Positions 34,321-40,029 of a stretch of 40,029 nt of DNA are shown in pieces. The number at the start of each line of letters is the position of its first letter. Position 1 is the stretch's first letter. The stretch comes from Pseudomonadota bacterium (GTDB lineage Bacteria > Pseudomonadota > Gammaproteobacteria > Burkholderiales > Thiobacillaceae). The stretch lies in the NCBI GenBank assembly GCA_021848725.1, contig JAJZTS010000016.1, forward strand, positions 1-40,029, read 5' to 3'. The translations under genes and the position numbers were made by a program. The notes under the pieces are model-generated. The model saw only the letters and a program-made list of their open reading frames with translations. It made no database searches and had not been told where the DNA came from.

Positions 34321-34355
34321 AAACAAAAAAGCCCCGCATTGCGCGGGGCTTTTTC
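34321..34355 (-). terminator. Rho-independent terminator of groEL
   Basis: On the - strand the stem GCCCCGC-GCAAT-GCGGGGC is followed directly by TTTTTTGTTTT. It lies about 45 bases after the groEL stop codon. The + strand also has a short T-run after the stem, so it could work in both directions, but no + strand gene ends here. Confidence 0.9.
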
Positions 34356-34394
34356 TTGGACAGGTCGGTTGGGACCGACTGGCCGGCGGGGCTT

Positions 34395-36077
<1,683 letters not shown>

Positions 36078-36085
36078 TCACCTAT

Positions 36086-36113
36086 TCGTCATTCCCGCGA
36101 AAGCGGGAATCCA
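36086..36113. repeat. Dispersed short inverted repeat, copy 2
   Basis: TCGTCATTCCCGCG followed by AAAGCGGGAATCCA; 26 of 28 bases match the copy at 3593-3620. It sits in the groES-groEL gap. An imperfect relative (GTTCCCATACGGCGGGAAC) lies just next to it at 36059-36077. Confidence 0.8.
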
Positions 36114-36140
36114 GGTTTTCGGGTAGTCACTTTTAGTTCC

Positions 36141-36207
36141 GGCTCACATTTGCCTACGGCAAATATGAGCCTGCACTGAAAATAAGCTTCACCGTGTGAA
36201 GCTTATT
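36141..36207. other. Two inverted repeats in the groES-groEL gap
   Basis: The first (36141-36171) is GGCTCACATTTGCC-TAC-GGCAAATATGAGCC, a 14-bp stem with one imperfect pair. The second (36181-36207) is AATAAGCTTCAC-CGT-GTGAAGCTTATT, a perfect 12-bp stem that includes the groES stop codon. Both would form hairpins in the groESL mRNA. Neither is followed by a T-run on the - strand. They could act as processing or stability elements that set the GroES:GroEL ratio. Confidence 0.7.
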
Positions 36208-36493
36208 TCTCCACCACACCCATGATGTCTTCTTCGCGCATGACGAGGACTTCGTCGCCATCGATCTTCACGGCCTGGCCGGCATACTTGCCGAACAGCA
36301 CGCGGTCGCCCACCTTGACCTCCATGGCGATGGTCTTGCCGCTGTCGTCTTTCTTGCCGGGGCCGACGGCGATGACTTCGCCCTGGTCGGGTTTCTCGGT
36401 CGCGGCGTCGGGGATGACGATGCCAGAAGCGGTCTTACGCTCTTCTTCCATGCGCTTAACGATCACGCGGTCGTGCAAAGGACGAATCTTCAC
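36203..36493 (-). CDS. groES: 10-kDa co-chaperonin GroES
   Basis: The product is 96 aa and matches GroES throughout ([73 protein letters not shown]). The start is a GTG at 36493 with GGAGG 5 bases upstream; the open frame goes further but has no support. It forms the lid of the GroEL chamber. It is the first gene of the groESL operon. Confidence 0.97.
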   Translation of the reverse strand: MKIRPLHDRVIVKRMEEERKTASGIVIPDAATEKPDQGEVIAVGPGKKDDSGKTIAMEVKVGDRVLFGKYAGQAVKIDGDEVLVMREEDIMGVVEK

Positions 36494-36551
36494 GATTGCC
36501 TCCAAAATAAGCAGTTGAGTTATGGGTTTGCAAAACGGCGGGGGCCAAGCG

Positions 36552-36578
36552 TTAGCACTCGGCCCCAACGAGTGCTAA
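36552..36578. promoter_or_regulatory. CIRCE operator (HrcA binding site)
   Basis: The sequence TTAGCACTC-N9-GAGTGCTAA is a perfect match to the CIRCE consensus. It lies about 59 bases upstream of the groES start and touches the -10 box, so HrcA binding should block transcription of groESL under non-stress conditions. hrcA itself is not in the window. Confidence 0.97.
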
Positions 36579-36606
36579 TGATAGGGATGGGGTTGGCCTA
36601 TTTCAA
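36578..36606 (-). promoter_or_regulatory. Housekeeping promoter of groESL
   Basis: On the - strand, TTGAAA (36606-36601), a 17-base spacer and TATCAT (36583-36578) form a good sigma-70 type promoter directly upstream of and overlapping the CIRCE operator by one base. No sigma-32 type site was seen. Confidence 0.75.
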
Positions 36607-37150
36607 GGCCGGGGCAGTGCAGAGGGGCCAATTTTTTGACCAGTGCGTGCTGGTCACCCATGCAGGGGGTGGCTTTGCCGGAAGCGTTAATTAGCTGCTT
36701 GCTTTGATAGCAAACGCTTTCGTGAGAGTGTGCGCTTACCTTTTGGCGCCGGGTTAAGCGGTGCGTGCGAGAAGTCAGTGTCGGCGAAGCGGCCCGGCAG
36801 CACCCTGCATTCACACCCCCGGCCTCGGCAGTGGCACCGAGGCTGGGCTTAACGCTTGTGGTGCTGGGCCCGATGGTCTAATAGTTAAACGCATACCCCC
36901 CATCGGGGGAATAAGGCCTGGCATCAGCCAAGCCATACAAGGGCAGGGAGATTCACCGGTAAGGAAAGGAAGTGCCTGGCTGGCAGGCCATGGCGCGGGC
37001 ATTTAGGCGGCCGCAGCACGGGCGCTGAATCCATTTTTTTGCTTTTCAACTTGAAAGCGGCCAGCGAGAGGTTCATCGGGCTGAGGCAGTCGAGACGCAA
37101 TCGGCCCGGAATGCGCAGACGTCGTTAATAACAGAAGGGAGAACCAAATC
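36607..37150. other. Intergenic region between groESL and the duplicated-domain gene
   Basis: About 540 bases without a convincing gene; the short open frames here lack ribosome sites. It holds one notable dyad, ATACCCCC-CATC-GGGGGAAT (36893-36912, 7 of 8 pairs), which could be an operator or an mRNA hairpin. Just before the next gene lies a GGGAG ribosome site at ~37137-37141. No riboswitch or tRNA was recognised. Confidence 0.5.
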
Positions 37151-39322
37151 ATGAACGCAAGCACAGCGGTGAAAATCGAAACAGAGCGCTCAAACTTCAA
37201 AGAGATTCTGCTGAAGAATCCGAACCACTTCGGTACGGTCAGCGGCAGTGCCTTCAAGCCGATCAAGAAGATGGCCGACAACACCAAGTACGAGGAACTC
37301 ACGTGCATCGGCTTCAACCCGGCGCAAGATTTGCTCGAAGCGACCGTGCAGATAAAACTGCCCTACGGTTATGGCGGCGATATCTGCTCGGCCGGCACCA
37401 CGGAATATGTCCGCTTCTTTGCCGATTTCGGCGCGGGATGGCGCGATTTGGGGGCGGTCGGCTTTTCGATCCATGACCTGCCGAACGGTCTCGATTGCGC
37501 CAAGAAGCAGAACAAGCCTTTGAGCTATGTCGTCACCTTGCCGATCGACCCGGCGAAGTGGCGCGAATACTGTAAGCACGCGGTCATGCCGAAGGTGCGC
37601 GGGGTGCTGTCCTGGAACGTGCTGCCGAGCGTGAACCCGCTGGACTCGCCGGTCTGGGGCAACGTGCTCGACCGGCATATCCAGATCAAGCCGCGGAAGA
37701 TCGTCATCAAGGACATTGCCACGGCCATCGGTCTCGAGCTGGGCAAGCAGATCGAGCTGCCCGAGAGCCTCAAGCACCTGGAATTCGTCCCCTTGCCCGA
37801 ACCCGGGCCGCCGCCGGTCGAACTCCACGCCCTGGTCAAGCAATATAAGACCAGGGCCACCGGCAAGGCCGCCCGGGGCGCGGTGGAACCGCACCGGCTC
37901 GGCTTCAGCCAGATCGTGTCCGCGCTCAAGTCGCCACTGCTCAGCGACATGAGCGTGAATACGAAGATCGCCGAATGGCAGGCGCTTGGCCTCGACTGGG
38001 TCGAGGCCGTCGCCGCCATCGAGAAGACCAGCGGCAATACCAGCTACGAAGAACTCAGTTGCATCGGCCTCGACTACAACCGGGAATGGCTGGTCGGCAC
38101 CTTCCTCGTGAAGCGCCCGAGCGGCTACTCCGGCGACCTCTGCACGGCTGGCAGCACCGAGTATGTGGCGTTCTGGGCCGACTGGGACGACACCTGCGAG
38201 TGGACCTATCTGGGCCGGGCCGAGGTGGCGGTGCATGACATCGCCGACATCCCGGCGGACGGCCTATGCTACACGGCGACCCTGCCGGTCGATCTCGATG
38301 CGGTGCGGCGCCCGTGCGAAACCCCGAAGATCGGCCGGATTCGGGCAGTCCTGTCGTGGGCGACGCCGCCCTCGGACACCGACCCGGACGCCGTGCCCTA
38401 CTGGGGCAACCGGCTGGACACCCATGTCCAGATCCGGCCGGGCGTGACGGAAGACGAGTTGACAGCCAAGATCAGGTCGCTCGGCGGCATCAATGTCGAA
38501 GACATCGATGCGGGTAGCGGCTTGACCACCCCGAGCGCGAAGTTCTGGTACGACGAATTGCCGGCCGACAGTTGGGGGCTCGGCCGGCCCTGCCCCTTCG
38601 GCGGCCTGGTGGTCGTCGAAGGCAAATTCCAGCCGGGTTATTACTACCGTATCAGCGTGCGCCGCTTAAGCGATCCGCCCGGGGCCTACACTTATGTCAC
38701 CAACAGCTTCAACCTCAGGCGCGCCGATGTCGGTTCCGACCCGCAGGTGGCCGATCCGGCGACCGGCTTCTTCACCTACAAGGACCCGCTGCTCTATCTG
38801 GATACGCGGCTCGCGCTGTGGTATTCGACCGGCGACGAACTCTGGGCGGTCAGGATCGAGGTGGCCGATGCCTTGCTCCCGTCGCCGAACATCATTGCGA
38901 CCAGCCCCGACTATCTCATCCAGCTCGACAACACCGCGCCGCTGACCGCACCGCCGCTGGCATCGCCGATGATCGACATCCACATCGACAGCGGCGGCGA
39001 CTGCAAGACCTTCGTCGAGGGCGACACCCTCACCGGTCACTTCGTGGCGCGCGACACCTACTTCGGCGGCTTCTCGCTCGCCACGCTGCCGAATACCGCC
39101 GCGTTCCCGTCCAATGCGCCGACCACGGCCCAGCCGTCCACCTCGCCGACGCCGGTCTCGCCGGGCAGCGCCTGGTCGCTCAACACGGCGGCGCCGAAGA
39201 AGATGAAGCCCTGCGGCTACGTCGTGCAGTTGCAGGCTTGGGACCGCTCGATCGTGGGCAGTAAGTCAGGGTCGCACAACTATAACCACACCGAGGTCGG
39301 CTTCTGCCTACGGGCGAAGTAG
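37151..39322 (+). CDS. Unrecognised 723-aa protein with an internal duplication
   Basis: No family recognised. Residues ~46-180 and ~296-430 are two copies of one domain. Copy 1 has YEELTCIGFNP, GYGGDICSAGTTEYVRFFAD and VLSWNVLPS...WGNVLDRHIQIKP; copy 2 has YEELSCIGLDY, GYSGDLCTAGSTEYVAFWAD and VLSWATPPS...WGNRLDTHVQIRP. Conserved cysteines recur at matching positions. Residues ~440-723 form a third, beta-rich region (YYYRISVRRLSDPPGAYTYV, LIQLDNTAPLTAPPLASPMI) ending HTEVGFCLRAK. There is no signal peptide or membrane segment. The ATG has GGGAG 9 bases upstream and a strong terminator follows, so it is a single-gene unit. A link to the eCIS is not shown. Confidence 0.75.
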   Translation: MNASTAVKIETERSNFKEILLKNPNHFGTVSGSAFKPIKKMADNTKYEELTCIGFNPAQDLLEATVQIKLPYGYGGDICSAGTTEYVRFFADFGAGWRDLGAVGFSIHDLPNGLDCAKKQNKPLSYVVTLPIDPAKWREYCKHAVMPKVRGVLSWNVLPSVNPLDSPVWGNVLDRHIQIKPRKIVIKDIATAIGLELGKQIELPESLKHLEFVPLPEPGPPPVELHALVKQYKTRATGKAARGAVEPHRLGFSQIVSALKSPLLSDMSVNTKIAEWQALGLDWVEAVAAIEKTSGNTSYEELSCIGLDYNREWLVGTFLVKRPSGYSGDLCTAGSTEYVAFWADWDDTCEWTYLGRAEVAVHDIADIPADGLCYTATLPVDLDAVRRPCETPKIGRIRAVLSWATPPSDTDPDAVPYWGNRLDTHVQIRPGVTEDELTAKIRSLGGINVEDIDAGSGLTTPSAKFWYDELPADSWGLGRPCPFGGLVVVEGKFQPGYYYRISVRRLSDPPGAYTYVTNSFNLRRADVGSDPQVADPATGFFTYKDPLLYLDTRLALWYSTGDELWAVRIEVADALLPSPNIIATSPDYLIQLDNTAPLTAPPLASPMIDIHIDSGGDCKTFVEGDTLTGHFVARDTYFGGFSLATLPNTAAFPSNAPTTAQPSTSPTPVSPGSAWSLNTAAPKKMKPCGYVVQLQAWDRSIVGSKSGSHNYNHTEVGFCLRAK

Positions 39323-39357
39323 TCAGCCTGGCGGTAGTTTGTCCGTGGTCATCGGGC

Positions 39358-39392
39358 AAGCAGGGGGCGCGGATGCGCTCCCTGCTTTTTTT
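39358..39392 (+). terminator. Rho-independent terminator after the duplicated-domain gene
   Basis: AGCAGGGGGCGC-GGAT-GCGCTCCCTGCT forms a 12-bp stem (one G-T wobble) followed by seven T residues, 36 bases after the stop codon at 39322. Confidence 0.92.
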
Positions 39393-39548
39393 GTATGGAC
39401 CCTATTGATACCCGGCTATCCCGACGTAAGGTGGTCCATAGGGAACGGCGTATGGGTCTGGCTTGATTGTTGCAAGGCCTTTCGGTTCGGCGGCCACCAT
39501 TGGCAGCGCCGCCGACCAGTTGCCGGCATCTCGGTCCAGAGTGCGACA

Positions 39549-40029
39549 ATGACGGCCATGGCAATGGATCATCAGCACACTTCGAGACCGGGCGAGGCCG
39601 TTCAGCGGGTGGTCAAGGCGCGTCGCGACTACAACACCTGGGTCGCCAACGAGACACTGGAAGACTACGCCCTGCGATTTACGCCTAAGGGCTACCGCAA
39701 GTGGACCGAGTTGCGCGTGGCGAACACCGCCTTCGGTGCGGCCTCGTTTCTGGTGCTGGAGGCGGTCGGTGCCACCTTGCTGGTGCACTACGGCTTCATC
39801 AATGCTGCGCTCGCCATCCTGGCGGCAGGCCTGATCATCTTCCTGGTCGGCTTGCCGATCAGCCTGGCCGCCGCACGGCATGGCCTGGACATGGACCTGC
39901 TCACCCGGGGTGCCGGCTTTGGTTACCTCGGCTCGACCATTACCTCGCTGATCTACGCCTCGTTCACCTTCATCTTCTTCGCGCTCGAGGCAGCCATCAT
40001 GGCCTATGCCCTGGAGCTGGTGTTCGGTA
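39549..40029 (+). CDS. Permease-like N-terminus of a probable hybrid sensor kinase (partial)
   Basis: The gene runs off the window end after 160 codons. Possible starts are ATG at 39549, 39558 or 39564; none has a strong ribosome site. The visible part has a cytosolic N-terminus (RRDYNTWVANETLEDYALRF, TPKGYRKWTELRVANTAFGA) and hydrophobic segments (FLVLEAVGATLLVHYGFI, LAILAAGLIIFLVGLPISLA, ITSLIYASFTFIFFALEAAI), with LDMDLLTRGAGFGYLGSTIT between. I recall this pattern as the NCS1/purine-cytosine-permease-like N-terminal domain of long betaproteobacterial hybrid histidine kinases. The kinase part itself lies outside the window, so a stand-alone transporter cannot be excluded. Confidence 0.7.
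   Translation, partial: MTAMAMDHQHTSRPGEAVQRVVKARRDYNTWVANETLEDYALRFTPKGYRKWTELRVANTAFGAASFLVLEAVGATLLVHYGFINAALAILAAGLIIFLVGLPISLAAARHGLDMDLLTRGAGFGYLGSTITSLIYASFTFIFFALEAAIMAYALELVFG

Noticed and set aside
36832..36847. Sigma-54-like sequence TGGCACC-GAGG-CTGGG upstream of the duplicated-domain gene
   Set aside because: The invariant GC at -12 is replaced by GG, and it is ~300 bases from the gene.

Overview
The window is a GC-rich chromosomal segment from a proteobacterium, most likely a betaproteobacterium. This is inferred from gene content: lnt, a SenB/SelD pair, groESL with a CIRCE element, a dispersed inverted repeat of the ATTCCCGCG type, and a histidine kinase with a permease-like N-terminus. 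I cannot name the genus. The central ~25 kb is an extracellular contractile injection system (eCIS, a phage-tail-like particle related to Afp/PVC) with its own regulator and cargo genes.

Left flank (1-5722): lnt (lipoprotein N-acylation), then a glycosyltransferase of the selenosugar synthase type (SenB) and a Cys-type selenophosphate synthetase (SelD/SenC), tightly packed on the + strand. Next come a ketopantoate-reductase-like protein on the - strand and a PLP-dependent alanine-glyoxylate-type aminotransferase on the + strand.

eCIS block (32808 down to 7374, all on the - strand, mostly with gaps of a few bases or overlapping start/stop codons). In transcription order: small winged-helix-like protein, sheath, inner tube, CxxC zinc-ribbon-like protein, Pro/Ala-rich protein, DUF4255 tail terminator (Afp16-like), AAA+ ATPase (Afp15-like), 78-aa protein, tube-initiator-like CIS_tube protein (Afp7-like), LysM protein, gp27-like hub, gp5/VgrG-like spike, gp25-like wedge, two baseplate J-like proteins, tail protein I-like protein, a 1120-aa DUF6519/beta-helix protein, and two DUF4157 proteins with HELAH motifs. 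The second DUF4157 protein (1379 aa) carries a nuclease-like region and a helix-hairpin-helix at its C-terminus and is the best toxin candidate. A four-helix membrane protein and a double-receiver LuxR-type regulator follow on the same strand.

Control: a close match to a sigma-54 promoter (TGGCACG-N4-CTGCT, GG-N10-GC) lies at 32855-32840, just upstream of the first eCIS gene. Next to it is a gene for a sigma-54 activator (AAA+ with GAYTGA loop and Fis-type helix-turn-helix) that lacks a receiver domain. This pairing suggests that the particle operon is switched on by sigma-54 and this dedicated activator.

Right flank: groEL and groES on the - strand behind a perfect CIRCE element and a sigma-70 type promoter, an unrecognised 723-aa protein with an internal duplication, a rho-independent terminator, and the 5' end of a permease-like/sensor-kinase type gene cut by the window edge.

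No tRNA, rRNA, CRISPR array, insertion sequence or integrase was seen. No capsid, portal, terminase or membrane-complex (TssJLM/ClpV) genes are present, which argues against a prophage or a type VI secretion system.
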